Shown here one piece after another: positions 21,892-30,634 of a stretch of 35,619 nucleotides of DNA. The translations under genes were made by a program, and so were the position numbers. The stretch is from Anaerolineae bacterium (GTDB lineage: Bacteria > Chloroflexota > Anaerolineae > 4572-78 > J111). Position 1 is the first letter of the stretch. Each line of letters opens with the position of its first letter. The stretch is taken from contig JAFGDY010000220.1 of assembly GCA_016931895.1 (NCBI GenBank), forward strand, positions 1 through 35,619, in the 5' to 3' direction. The notes under the pieces are model-generated. The model saw only the letters and a list, made by a program, of their open reading frames with translations, did no database searches and was not told where the DNA came from.

Positions 21892-24800
21892 TTATAAGTT
21901 GGCCTGACTTTCGGCAAAAGCCCGGTCGGTTTCTTCCAGGTGGCGAGCGTGATAATTATTCAAAAAAACTTGTTGCAAGGTTTCGTCTTGCAAACTATCG
22001 GCCAATCTTTTTTGGAGTTTTTGGGCGTAAGCAACGGCGTCTCTTGAGGCAGGGCTATTGCCCGTCATACGATACACATACGCCTTTTGGGTCTGGATCA
22101 AATATTGGCTCAGGCGACTATCAATTTTTTCAGCCGTTTCCGAAGCTTTAAGTAATATCTCCAGGGCCGGATTGTAACGCTGATGACGAATATCAATGAT
22201 TGACTGCAACCATTGCCCCCGGATGAGAAACTCTTTCATATCACTGGCCGAGGCCAATACTAACAGGTTTCGGGTAGTCTCGGTGGCTTGATCCCATTGA
22301 TTGGCCTCTATGTAAGCCCGGGTCAATTGATAGAGGATCATTACTTCATCAAGCGCCAGGCCCATTCTCCGCGCCACCGCCCGAACACCTTCCAACTCCT
22401 GGATGGCCTCATCCAGACGCTGCACGTGGCGATAGGCCGCGCCCAACATGGATTGCGCCCGCATCAAGTAGAAAGGAGAGCCAAGCTCCCGGGCAATATG
22501 CGTGCTTTGTTCCGCTTGTTGCAGGCCATCATTATTGAGGCCCAAATTCAAATAATAATAGCTCAGCCAGGCCATCCCCAAAACCTGGGCAGATTTTTGC
22601 CTTTGTTGGTGGGCCAGCCGCAGGCCCTCTTTTAAGTTTTCGCCGGCTGCGCCCAATTCGCCCTCGTGCAGCAGGCCAAATGCCCGATAGTATTTAATAA
22701 AAGAAACCTGGTACAAGTCGCCCGACCCCTGGTGCAGTTCAAGCGCTTCTTCGGCGGTTTGGTTGGCATTTTTGTAATCGGCCGTGAAGGTTTGGGCCAT
22801 CAGGATCGAAGTCAGGGAAGTCATCAAGCCGGTGCGGTATCCCAAACGACGCCGCGTTTTAATGATTTCTTCCTGATAACGTTCCAGGCTGGCTGCAATT
22901 TCACCCTGCTCCAACATTATTCTGGCCAAACCATCTTCCGCCTCGATCCGGCGCGCCTCATCTTTCAGGGCAATGCTGATTTCGCTGGCCTCGCGGTAAC
23001 ATTCGGTGGCCTCTTTCAATTGGCCCATGTGGTAATGGAAGTTGCCTAATTGATTCAAGGTATCGGCAATACCCTCTTTTTCGCCAATCCGCCGGGCCAC
23101 AGACAGCGCGTCTTCCAAAAAACTCAGCGCCAGCGATGAATCATAATGGCTGGCGTGAAGCGACCCCAAGCCATTGAGCGCCCGCATTTCGGCCAGGTCA
23201 TCATTGAGTTCTTGGGCCTTGTCCAAAATTGTTTCATAATCGGCAATTGCTTTTTGGGGTTCACCCAGGCGGGTGAGAATGTTGGCCCGGCCCTGGTAAA
23301 GGGCCAGCAGGGTGGCCTGATCCAGTTCTTCCGGGGCGATGAGTTTAGACACTTCCAGAGCGCGGCTATAAAATTCAACCGCTTCCTGGTTGGCAAAAGA
23401 TTGCACGGCGGCTTCGGCAGCGCGGTGCAGGTAGCGCATGGCCCTGGGCCAGGTTTCACTTTTGTAATAGTGCTCGGCCACAATGGGCGCGTACTCCTCG
23501 CCCAACATCCAGAAGAGATTAAAGGCCATATAATCGGCAATTTGTTTGTGCATCACCTTCCGCTGTTCGTGCAGCAAGCTGTTGTAGGCTGTTTCATGAG
23601 TCAGCACATGCTTGAACATGTATTCCGGTTCGGGGTCGCGGGTGCGGACTTCAATCAAATCGGCTGCTTCCAATTGGTTCAACGCCTTTTCCAGAACGTC
23701 GGGTTCATTGATAATGGGGGCCAGCACCGAGCGGGAAAAGTAGCGGCCAATCACTGCCGCCACCTGCAAAACCCGTTTGACTTCCTCCTCCAGGCGGTCA
23801 ATACGAGCGGTGAGCACGCCTTGCAGGGTGTGGGGAATATCAACTTCGGTGATGGAACGCGCAATTTTCCAGTGACCATCGGCGTGTTCAATGGCCCCTT
23901 CTTCAATCAGGCTGCGCAACACTTCTTCCAAAAAGAGGGGGTTGCCTTCGGCGCGGCTGAGCAGCAGGTGCTCCAGCGTTTCAGGCATCTGGTCAATTTT
24001 TAGCAGATATTTGATAACCCGGCGACTTTCCGCGTCGGTGAGCGGCCAGAGGGGGAGTTCAATAAAACGGTCGGGATAATCCTGGGCAATGCGAGTTTTG
24101 ACCTGCCAAAAAGCAGCTTCTCTTTCGGGGCGACTGACACAAATCATCAAGATAGAGTTATAGACGGTCAGGGTTGATAAAAACTGGATCAGGTCTACCG
24201 AACTTGGGTCGGCCCAATGCAGGTCTTCAAAAACCATCAGCACCGGCTGTTGGGAGACCAGCGCCTCAACCCACTGGCCCATGGCCAGGAAGGTGCGCTG
24301 CTGTAAAACCTGCGGGTCGTTGAGCGGCAGGTTAGCGGCCAGTTCCTCGTCCAGGCTAATACCCAGCATAGTGGCCAGGTAGGGCGTAAATTCGTCTTTA
24401 CGCCGGCCAAATAATTTTTCGCCCATCTCCTCCAGGCGCAGCTTAACCAGGGTATCGTCGGGGTTTTCGGGAAGATCCAAATAACTGTAGAGAATGTCAA
24501 CAAAAAGACGGTTTTTGAAAGACTGCCGGTAAGAGAGGCCGCGCCCAAAAAGCCACAACGGGCTAAGACCATTGACCTGTTCTTCATCCACCTGTTTTTG
24601 AAATTCGGAGATGAGGCGTGATTTCCCCAGGCCAGCATCGCCGGTGACCACCACAATGCCGCCGCCCTGGTTGGTGGACAATTTTTTGTATTCAGCCACC
24701 AGGGTTTCCAGTTCATACTCGCGGCCAATAATAGGCGCTTCGGGTGGTTTGGGGCGGGAGCCGCCAACGCCCAATAACTGGTAAATCTTGAGCGGTTCGC

Positions 24801-25473
24801 GTTTGCCTTTAACCGTAACCGGCTCCTGTTGTTCAAACATAAACAGGTGGCGGGTGAGATTGTAAGTGGTTTCACTGACCAGGAATTCGCCACGCTCAGA
24901 AACGCTTTCCAAGCGAGAGGCCACATTTACGGCATCGCCCATCACCGTATAAGAACGTTTGCGGTCGGTGCCAACCATGCCCGCAATCACCGTGCCGGTG
25001 TTAATACCAATATGCATGCCCAGCGGTTCGGGCAGCGGCATAGGCGGAGACTGGTTGAAATCGTCAAGGCGTTCCTGCATGCTCAAGGCGGCCCGCAGTG
25101 CCCGTTCCGGGTCATCCTCGTGGGCGCGAGGAGCGCCAAACACGGCCATAATGGCGTCGCCAATATATTTGTCAATATAGCCGTCAAATTCGTAGATGGC
25201 TTCACTGAGTTCTTGCAAACACAAGTTGATGAGCCGCACCACCTGTTCAACTTCGGCGGGGCTTTTGGCCGCATCGTTGAGCGCGGTAAACCCGGAAATA
25301 TCGGCAAAGATGATGGTTACTTGCTTGCGCTCACCCTCAATAGTGGCATTAATGATGGAAGTGTCTTCCCTGGCCTCCCGTCCCATGACCAGGCCATTGC
25401 CACAACGGCCGCAATAGAGATGTATGGTTGGGTTTTCAAACCCGCAAATATTACACTTAATGCTTTGACTCAT
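21892..25473 (-). CDS. Zinc-ribbon, class III nucleotide cyclase, AAA ATPase and TPR signalling protein, 1193 residues
   Basis: From the ATG at 25473 the order is: zinc ribbon (Cys 7, 10, 21, 24), class III cyclase domain (about 48-235), AAA/STAND-type ATPase (about 248-560; Walker A GDAGLGKS at 278-285, Walker B VLMVFEDLHWAD), a helical region and tetratricopeptide repeats to the end. Cyclase residues look active: metal Asp 58 (FADIS) and Asp 106 (GDAIMA), Lys 102, and Asn 183 and Arg 187 (GDAVNVASR). Lys 102 favours ATP, so cAMP is the likely product. The protein probably senses a protein or ligand by its TPR part. A perfect TTGACA-17-TATTAT promoter lies over the first codons of the longer frame from 25548, so the start is the ATG at 25473. 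No transmembrane segment seen; cytoplasmic. Confidence 0.9.
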   Translation of the reverse strand: MSQSIKCNICGFENPTIHLYCGRCGNGLVMGREAREDTSIINATIEGERKQVTIIFADISGFTALNDAAKSPAEVEQVVRLINLCLQELSEAIYEFDGYIDKYIGDAIMAVFGAPRAHEDDPERALRAALSMQERLDDFNQSPPMPLPEPLGMHIGINTGTVIAGMVGTDRKRSYTVMGDAVNVASRLESVSERGEFLVSETTYNLTRHLFMFEQQEPVTVKGKREPLKIYQLLGVGGSRPKPPEAPIIGREYELETLVAEYKKLSTNQGGGIVVVTGDAGLGKSRLISEFQKQVDEEQVNGLSPLWLFGRGLSYRQSFKNRLFVDILYSYLDLPENPDDTLVKLRLEEMGEKLFGRRKDEFTPYLATMLGISLDEELAANLPLNDPQVLQQRTFLAMGQWVEALVSQQPVLMVFEDLHWADPSSVDLIQFLSTLTVYNSILMICVSRPEREAAFWQVKTRIAQDYPDRFIELPLWPLTDAESRRVIKYLLKIDQMPETLEHLLLSRAEGNPLFLEEVLRSLIEEGAIEHADGHWKIARSITEVDIPHTLQGVLTARIDRLEEEVKRVLQVAAVIGRYFSRSVLAPIINEPDVLEKALNQLEAADLIEVRTRDPEPEYMFKHVLTHETAYNSLLHEQRKVMHKQIADYMAFNLFWMLGEEYAPIVAEHYYKSETWPRAMRYLHRAAEAAVQSFANQEAVEFYSRALEVSKLIAPEELDQATLLALYQGRANILTRLGEPQKAIADYETILDKAQELNDDLAEMRALNGLGSLHASHYDSSLALSFLEDALSVARRIGEKEGIADTLNQLGNFHYHMGQLKEATECYREASEISIALKDEARRIEAEDGLARIMLEQGEIAASLERYQEEIIKTRRRLGYRTGLMTSLTSILMAQTFTADYKNANQTAEEALELHQGSGDLYQVSFIKYYRAFGLLHEGELGAAGENLKEGLRLAHQQRQKSAQVLGMAWLSYYYLNLGLNNDGLQQAEQSTHIARELGSPFYLMRAQSMLGAAYRHVQRLDEAIQELEGVRAVARRMGLALDEVMILYQLTRAYIEANQWDQATETTRNLLVLASASDMKEFLIRGQWLQSIIDIRHQRYNPALEILLKASETAEKIDSRLSQYLIQTQKAYVYRMTGNSPASRDAVAYAQKLQKRLADSLQDETLQQVFLNNYHARHLEETDRAFAESQANL

Positions 25474-25536
25474 AATCGATGGGGTTATCTGTACGGCATG
25501 TCGGCCAGTAGATTTTTTAACATATCCTACGCCCTG

Positions 25537-25565
25537 ATAATAGTACATTCCCCGTTATCTGTCAA
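25537..25565 (-). promoter_or_regulatory. Strong promoter of the cyclase-ATPase gene
   Basis: TTGACA (25565-25560), a 17-base spacer and TATTAT (25542-25537) on the minus strand. It overlaps the upstream open frame and thus decides that translation starts at 25473, with a leader of about 57 bases. Confidence 0.85.
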
Positions 25566-25601
25566 CGGCCCATTTTTACTAATCTTGACCACGCTATTTG
25601 T

Positions 25602-25629
25602 TTGTGCAACGCAGTGATTGTGGTATAAT
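25602..25629 (+). promoter_or_regulatory. Promoter of the mre-min-rodA cluster
   Basis: TTGTGC (25602-25607), a 16-base spacer and a perfect TATAAT (25624-25629) preceded by TGG, an extended -10. The start would be near 25636. It lies in the divergent region with the cyclase promoter, about 37 bases away. Confidence 0.75.
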
Positions 25630-25638
25630 TCAATCAAG

Positions 25639-25675
25639 ATAGGCAGGCGATGCGGTGCGTTGTGAGCCTGTCTAT
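25639..25675 (+). promoter_or_regulatory. 5' hairpin in the mreB leader
   Basis: ATAGGCAGGC (25639-25648) pairs with GCCTGTCTAT (25666-25675) with one G-U pair and a 17-base loop. It begins about three bases after the predicted transcription start and ends 26 bases before the GTG start, leaving the ribosome site GGAAGGAG free. Confidence 0.6.
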
Positions 25676-25701
25676 TATTATGTTGGAAGGAGATCTTTTA
25701 C

Positions 25702-26775
25702 GTGGCAGGCCCTTTAGACGCATTATTTGGGCTTTTTTCTGTTGACGTTGGCATTGACCTGGGAACGGCCAATACGTTGGTATATGTCAGAGGAAAAGGC
25801 ATTGTGATCAATGAGCCTTCCGTGGTGGCCATTGACAAACGATCCAAAAAACCCCTGGCCATTGGCGTTGATGCCAAAGAGATGGTTGGTCGCACCCCGG
25901 CTAACATTGTGGCGGTGCGGCCCCTGCGCGATGGCGTCATTTCGGAGTTTGAAATTACCGAGGCGATGCTGCGCTATTTTATCAAAAAGGTGCACGAGCA
26001 AACCCTTATCCCCACCCCCTTTTACGCCCCCCGCGTGGTAGTCGGTATCCCCAGCGGCGTAACCGAAGTTGAAAAAAGAGCGGTGTACGACGCCGCCCGC
26101 AACGCCCGCGCCCGCGACGCCATGATCATTGAAGAACCCGTAGCGGCAGCCATTGGCGTGGGCCTGCCCATTACCGAACCGCTGGGCAGCATGATCATTG
26201 ACATTGGCGGCGGCACCACCGAAGTGGCGGTATTTTCCCTGGGCGGCATTGTGGTCAGCCGTTCTATCCGGGTGGCCGGTGATGAAATGGACGAGGCCAT
26301 TATCAATTACGCGCGCCAAAAATACAATTTGTTGATTGGTCAGCGTATGGCCGAACGCGCCAAAATCACCATTGGTTCGGCTTATCCCCTGCCGGAGGAA
26401 CAAACCATTGCCCTGCGGGGCAGAAACTTGATTACCGGCCTGCCCGAATCCGTTGAAGTGTCCAGCATTGAAATCAGAGAATCGCTCAACGATGCGGTAG
26501 CGGTGATTGTGGATGCTATTCGAGATACGCTTGATGAGACGCCGCCCGAGTTGATTGCTGACCTGATGGAGGGCGGCATTGCCCTGGCCGGCGGCGGCGG
26601 GCTGCTGCAAGGTTTGGCCGAACGCCTTTCCGAAGAAACCAGAATGCGGGTTTACATCGCCGACGATCCCTTGACCTGCGTGGCGCGCGGGGCGGGCCAG
26701 GTTTTGGAAAGTTACGATAAGTTTGCCAAAGTGCTCACTTCCCTCCAGCGCGGCAGCACCAACCATCGCTTTTAG
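25702..26775 (+). CDS. mreB: Rod shape-determining protein MreB
   Basis: The 357-residue actin-family ATPase forms filaments beneath the membrane and steers the elongation machinery. Motifs visible: phosphate 1 DLGTANTLVYVRGKG (residues about 16-30), VVGIPSGVTEVEKRAV, IIEEPVAAAIGVGLP, phosphate 2 IIDIGGGTTEVAVFS and the adenosine motif near ALAGGGGLLQGL. The start is GTG with GGAAGGAG about nine bases upstream. Length is typical (about 340-360). It is first in the cluster, with a promoter, and is followed by mreC after nine bases. An expected membrane-binding N-terminal helix may be formed by GPLDALFGLFS. Confidence 0.97.
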   Translation: MAGPLDALFGLFSVDVGIDLGTANTLVYVRGKGIVINEPSVVAIDKRSKKPLAIGVDAKEMVGRTPANIVAVRPLRDGVISEFEITEAMLRYFIKKVHEQTLIPTPFYAPRVVVGIPSGVTEVEKRAVYDAARNARARDAMIIEEPVAAAIGVGLPITEPLGSMIIDIGGGTTEVAVFSLGGIVVSRSIRVAGDEMDEAIINYARQKYNLLIGQRMAERAKITIGSAYPLPEEQTIALRGRNLITGLPESVEVSSIEIRESLNDAVAVIVDAIRDTLDETPPELIADLMEGGIALAGGGGLLQGLAERLSEETRMRVYIADDPLTCVARGAGQVLESYDKFAKVLTSLQRGSTNHRF

Positions 26776-26784
26776 CAGTGAGCC

Positions 26785-27651
26785 ATGATGGCCACAAGAA
26801 ACAAGCGGCTTTATTTTGGCATTATTCTGGCGTTACTCTTGCTGGGGTTTGCCCTGGACCGATTAGGCTACATGCAGCCCGTACGGGCTTATGTGCAAAC
26901 CGTTCTGGTCCCTCTCCAGCAAACAATAACCTCCACCGGCCAAGAAATCAACCGCTCGGTTGAACAAACCGAAAACATTCAAGCCCTGCAAGCTCGCAAT
27001 GCAGAGCTAGAAACCCTCACCGATAAATTGATGGTGGAGAATGTCCGGCTCCGAGAAGTAGAGCGCGAGAATGAACTACTCCGCCAACTGCTCAACTACA
27101 CCCGCACCAATCCCCAATTCAGTTACCAACCCACCACCGTTAAGGGGCACAGTATTGGCGTTGATCCTACCAATCTGCTTTATTTTGTTTACGTGGATAT
27201 TGGCGTCCGCGACGGGATTGCCAGAAACATGCCGGTCATCACGGAGCGGGGCTTGGTGGGGCGGGTAACGGCCGTCGGTCCTAACTCGGCCCAGGTATTG
27301 ATGCTCATTGATCCGGCCAGCGCGGTCAATGCCATCATTCAAAATAGTCGTGCCACCGGTCTGGTGCGGGGCAATATTGATGGCACCCTGCTGATGGAAC
27401 GCATTCCTCAAAACGAAACCGTCAACCAGGGCGACATTGTGTTGACCTCCGGCCTGGGCGGCCACTTCCCTGATAAACTGGTCATCGGCCAGGTTACCGA
27501 AGTGCTTCAGCGCGATCAGGACATGTTTCAATCGGCCCGTATCCGCCCTACCGTTGACTTTGGCAAGTTAGAAACCATGCTCGTTATCACCTCGTTTGAG
27601 CCGGTGGATTTTGAGGCGGAGATCATCGAAGCGCAAGAAGCAGGCCCATAA
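26785..27651 (+). CDS. mreC: Rod shape-determining protein MreC
   Basis: The 288-residue protein has a short cytoplasmic start, one transmembrane helix (about 9-25, LYFGIILALLLLGFALD), a periplasmic coiled coil (about 55-105, rich in E, L, R heptads) and the two-beta-domain MreC core (DIGVRDGIARNMPVITERGLVGRVTAVG, VLTSGLGGHFPDKLVIGQV). It links MreB-MreD to PBP2 and RodA in the elongasome. The first of two tandem ATG codons is used here; the second (26788) is equally possible. It lies nine bases after mreB and two before mreD. Confidence 0.95.
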   Translation: MMATRNKRLYFGIILALLLLGFALDRLGYMQPVRAYVQTVLVPLQQTITSTGQEINRSVEQTENIQALQARNAELETLTDKLMVENVRLREVERENELLRQLLNYTRTNPQFSYQPTTVKGHSIGVDPTNLLYFVYVDIGVRDGIARNMPVITERGLVGRVTAVGPNSAQVLMLIDPASAVNAIIQNSRATGLVRGNIDGTLLMERIPQNETVNQGDIVLTSGLGGHFPDKLVIGQVTEVLQRDQDMFQSARIRPTVDFGKLETMLVITSFEPVDFEAEIIEAQEAGP

Positions 27652-27653
27652 GC

Positions 27654-28154
27654 ATGTCTACCCTGATCCCCTTTGTCATTTTGATCAGCGCCGCTCTAGC
27701 TCAAACCACGCTAGCCCCCTACCTCAAAATTAGCGGTGTTCACCCCGATTTGGTATTTGTGCTGGTTATTGGTTGGATCACCCTGCGCGGCCTGGAAGAG
27801 GGATTTTTCTGGGCTTTAATCGGTGGGCTGAGTTTAGACTTTCTCTCTGGAGCGCCCTTTGGCCTGTTTACTTTAACTATGCTCCTGGTCGCTCTGGTAA
27901 CCAACCTGTTCCACGGACGGCTTTTTGGCAGCAGCATTGTATTGCCCCTGGGCCTCACCTTCCCCTTGAGTTTGCTCTTCAACGGCCTGGCCTTGCTTTT
28001 TTTAACCCTGTTAGGGCGACACATTATGTGGGACGTTGCTTTTTTCAGTAAACTCCTGCCTGTTTCCATTTTTAATACCATGGTGATGATGCTGGCCTTT
28101 CCCCTCTTGTATCTCCTCAATCGTTTTTTGACGCCCCGGCAGCTTTCATTTTAG
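27654..28154 (+). CDS. mreD: Rod shape-determining protein MreD
   Basis: The 166-residue integral membrane protein has about five to six hydrophobic segments and the family pattern SGVHPDLVFVLVIGWITLRGLEEGFFWALIGGLSLDFLSGAPFG. It acts with MreC and RodA-PBP2 in cell-wall elongation. It starts two bases after the stop of mreC and is probably translationally coupled. A 54-base gap with a promoter-like element separates it from mrdA. Confidence 0.92.
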   Translation: MSTLIPFVILISAALAQTTLAPYLKISGVHPDLVFVLVIGWITLRGLEEGFFWALIGGLSLDFLSGAPFGLFTLTMLLVALVTNLFHGRLFGSSIVLPLGLTFPLSLLFNGLALLFLTLLGRHIMWDVAFFSKLLPVSIFNTMVMMLAFPLLYLLNRFLTPRQLSF

Positions 28155-28194
28155 GCAACTGTTGTTGCATATTTCTAAATTTTTACTTCTAAGG

Positions 28195-28200
28195 TATAAT
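28195..28200 (+). promoter_or_regulatory. -10 box (TATAAT) directly before mrdA
   Basis: A perfect TATAAT at 28195-28200 in an AT-rich stretch, with a weak -35 (TTTCTA at 28172-28177, 17-base spacing). The ATG of mrdA follows after eight bases and there is no ribosome site, so a leaderless transcript is predicted in addition to read-through from mreB. Confidence 0.55.
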
Positions 28201-28208
28201 TCATCTTC

Positions 28209-30620
28209 ATGACCGAGTTTCAAATTCGCGCGCGTAACAATATATTTAGGGCGCTGGTTTTGTTCACCTTTGCCGTTCTGGCCACGCAACTATGGAACTT
28301 GCAGGTGGTGCAGGGCGAGAAATACGAGGAACTGGCCGACGCCAACCGCTTCCGGCTCATCCAGGTGCCGGCGGCCCGCGGCGTCATGTACGACCGTAAC
28401 GGCGAACTGCTGGTCCGCAATCGGCCCATTTACAACGTCATCATTATTCCGGCTTACCTTCCCGACGAAGCCACCGCCGAGGCCAAAATATTTGCCCGCC
28501 TGGCCGAGTTGTTGGATTTGCCCATCACCACCCAGGTTGAGCCAACGCTTGGCCACGATAACGGCTATTTTCAAGCCATCACCCATCACCAATATAATCG
28601 CCAACTGCGGCGGCAAATCGTTAACCCGCGCAGCCGCCAATACGCCAAAGCGCCGTTGGGAATTCGGGACGCGGCCAATCAAAACCGGGTCTTTGCCCCA
28701 TTTTTGGCAGTAACCATTGCCACCGACGTTGACCCGGCCACGGTTTCAAAAATAGAAGAAGAACGGATTGACCTGCCCGGCGTATTCATTGAAGTTGAGC
28801 CGTCCCGCCAATATTTGGCCGGCCCCCTGGCCAGCCACCTGTTAGGCTATACCGGCCCCATCCCGGCGGAGCGGTTTGATGCGTACGACATCAAGGGGTA
28901 TGACCTGACCGATGAAATTGGCCTGGCCGGCTTGGAAGCCGAATACGAGGATTGGCTGCATGGCGTCAAGGGGCTGGAAAGCATTGAGGTTGACGTAACC
29001 GGCCGAAAAGTAAGAACCGTCAGCCGGATCATCCAAACCCGCCCCGGCCACAATTTGCGCCTCACCCTTGACCTGGGGCTTCAAGAAGCCGCCACCAAAG
29101 CCCTTCAGGATAAAATGGACGAGGTGGGTTCAAAACAAGGAGTGGCCATTGCCATGGATCCCCGCACCGGGGAAATCCTGGCCATGGTTTCCCTGCCCAG
29201 TTATGATAATAATATCTTTTCCCGGGGCATTACGCCGCGGGAGTTGTCGCTGTTGAGCGAAGACCCGCAGACTCCGCTGGTCAACCATGCCATTGCCGGC
29301 CTTTATCCGCCCGGCTCTACCTTTAAGATCATCCCGGCCGCCGGGGCCTTGCAGGAACGAACCGTTTTCCCGGAAACAACCTTTTACGCCGAGGGTATAC
29401 TTTATCTGCCCAACAAATTTGAACCCGATAACCCCGACCTGGCCCAGCCTTTTTACTGCTGGCTGCGCACCGGCCACGGCGAAGTGAATATGCTGGCCGG
29501 GCTGGCCTACTCTTGCGACGTTTATTTTTACCAGGTGGGCGGCGGCTACGAGCCGGCCGAATACGAGGGCCTGGGTTTGGAACGCATGGCCAAATACGCC
29601 GAAATGTTTGGCCTGGGCACGCCCACCGGCCTTGATTTGCCCGGCGAACTCGGCGGCCTGGTGCCTAACAAAAAATGGAAACGCCTGAATTACGCCGAAA
29701 CCTGGCTGACCGGAGACACCTACAACATGAGCATTGGCCAGGGTTTTGTGCTGGCCACGCCTTTGCAAGTGCTCAATGCCACGGCGGCCATTGCCAACAG
29801 CGGTACGCTTTACCGGCCCTATTTGGTCAAAGAGATTCTGGATGCCGACGGCAACGTGGTTGAAGTGACCGAACCGGAGGTCATCCGCCAGCTTGCGGTT
29901 GAACCTCAATTCATTCAGCTAATCCAACAAGGACTGCGGGCAGTGGTAGAATGGCCCCAGGGTACAGCGCACGAAGATTTTGACGTGCCCGGAGTGATGG
30001 CGTCCGGCAAAACCGGCACCGCCGAATTCTGCGACGAGTATCCCCAATGCCTTGACAGTGAGGGGAGAGTCAAAACCAGTCACGCTTGGTTTACGGCTTA
30101 CGCGCCCAGCCACAATCCAGAAATTGCCACGGTGGTTTTTGTGTACGGCGGCGATGAAGGCTCAAAAGTCGCCGTGCCGGTGGCCAACAAGATATTGCGG
30201 CATTACTTTGGGATTGAGGATGAGGGGGAGGAAGAAGAGCCAGAAGAATCTTCTTCTGCCCCGGAGGCAGAGCCGGCAACAGCGCCGCCGCCCGAGACGA
30301 TCTTTATGGCTCGCTTGTTGGGCACAGACACCGCACCCCAAAATGAGGCCAGCGTATCCGGGTTTGTGCTGGATGAAAACGGCCGGGGCTTCAGCGAGGC
30401 AACCATTGATCTGATGGCCAACGGCGAGGTTGTGGCCCAGCTTGTTTCCGGCCCAACCGGCCAATTTGATTATAATGCCCTGGACCCCACCATTGCCGTA
30501 AGCTGGCAGTTGCGCCTGCCCGATTATCCCAACGCGCCGCTCTTGCCCCTGGAAGTTGCAAAGGGGCTGCGTTATCTGGTAGAATTCAAGGCGCAAGCGG
30601 CAGAAACATCAAACGAATAA
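28209..30620 (+). CDS. mrdA: Penicillin-binding protein 2 (elongation transpeptidase) with C-terminal beta-domain extension
   Basis: The 803-residue class B PBP cross-links peptidoglycan during elongation. It has an N-terminal membrane helix (about 12-32), a PBP dimerisation/pedestal domain (about 50-260) and a transpeptidase domain (about 290-665) with the catalytic S370-T-F-K373, S435-C-D and K601-T-G motifs. Family members are about 600-680 residues; here about 137 more follow FGI at 667. This extension is an acidic/Pro linker (EEEEPEESSS...) and a beta domain (about 715-800, SVSGFVLDENGRGFSEATIDL, GPTGQFDYNAL) like carboxypeptidase-regulatory or CnaB-type folds. The gene sits between mreD and minC; minC starts 14 bases downstream. 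No ribosome site; a -10 box lies eight bases before ATG. Confidence 0.95.
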   Translation: MTEFQIRARNNIFRALVLFTFAVLATQLWNLQVVQGEKYEELADANRFRLIQVPAARGVMYDRNGELLVRNRPIYNVIIIPAYLPDEATAEAKIFARLAELLDLPITTQVEPTLGHDNGYFQAITHHQYNRQLRRQIVNPRSRQYAKAPLGIRDAANQNRVFAPFLAVTIATDVDPATVSKIEEERIDLPGVFIEVEPSRQYLAGPLASHLLGYTGPIPAERFDAYDIKGYDLTDEIGLAGLEAEYEDWLHGVKGLESIEVDVTGRKVRTVSRIIQTRPGHNLRLTLDLGLQEAATKALQDKMDEVGSKQGVAIAMDPRTGEILAMVSLPSYDNNIFSRGITPRELSLLSEDPQTPLVNHAIAGLYPPGSTFKIIPAAGALQERTVFPETTFYAEGILYLPNKFEPDNPDLAQPFYCWLRTGHGEVNMLAGLAYSCDVYFYQVGGGYEPAEYEGLGLERMAKYAEMFGLGTPTGLDLPGELGGLVPNKKWKRLNYAETWLTGDTYNMSIGQGFVLATPLQVLNATAAIANSGTLYRPYLVKEILDADGNVVEVTEPEVIRQLAVEPQFIQLIQQGLRAVVEWPQGTAHEDFDVPGVMASGKTGTAEFCDEYPQCLDSEGRVKTSHAWFTAYAPSHNPEIATVVFVYGGDEGSKVAVPVANKILRHYFGIEDEGEEEEPEESSSAPEAEPATAPPPETIFMARLLGTDTAPQNEASVSGFVLDENGRGFSEATIDLMANGEVVAQLVSGPTGQFDYNALDPTIAVSWQLRLPDYPNAPLLPLEVAKGLRYLVEFKAQAAETSNE

Positions 30621-30634
30621 TCTACGCCATAACC

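Noticed and set aside
23146-24003. 285-residue plus-strand open frame
   Set aside because: It is antisense to the cyclase-ATPase gene, which has clear domains throughout.
25474-25548. Upstream ATG at 25548 as start of the cyclase-ATPase gene
   Set aside because: A consensus promoter (TTGACA-17-TATTAT) overlaps the first codons, so the transcript starts downstream of this ATG.
25723-26766. 347-residue minus-strand open frame
   Set aside because: It is antisense to mreB, which has all its motifs and a promoter and ribosome site.
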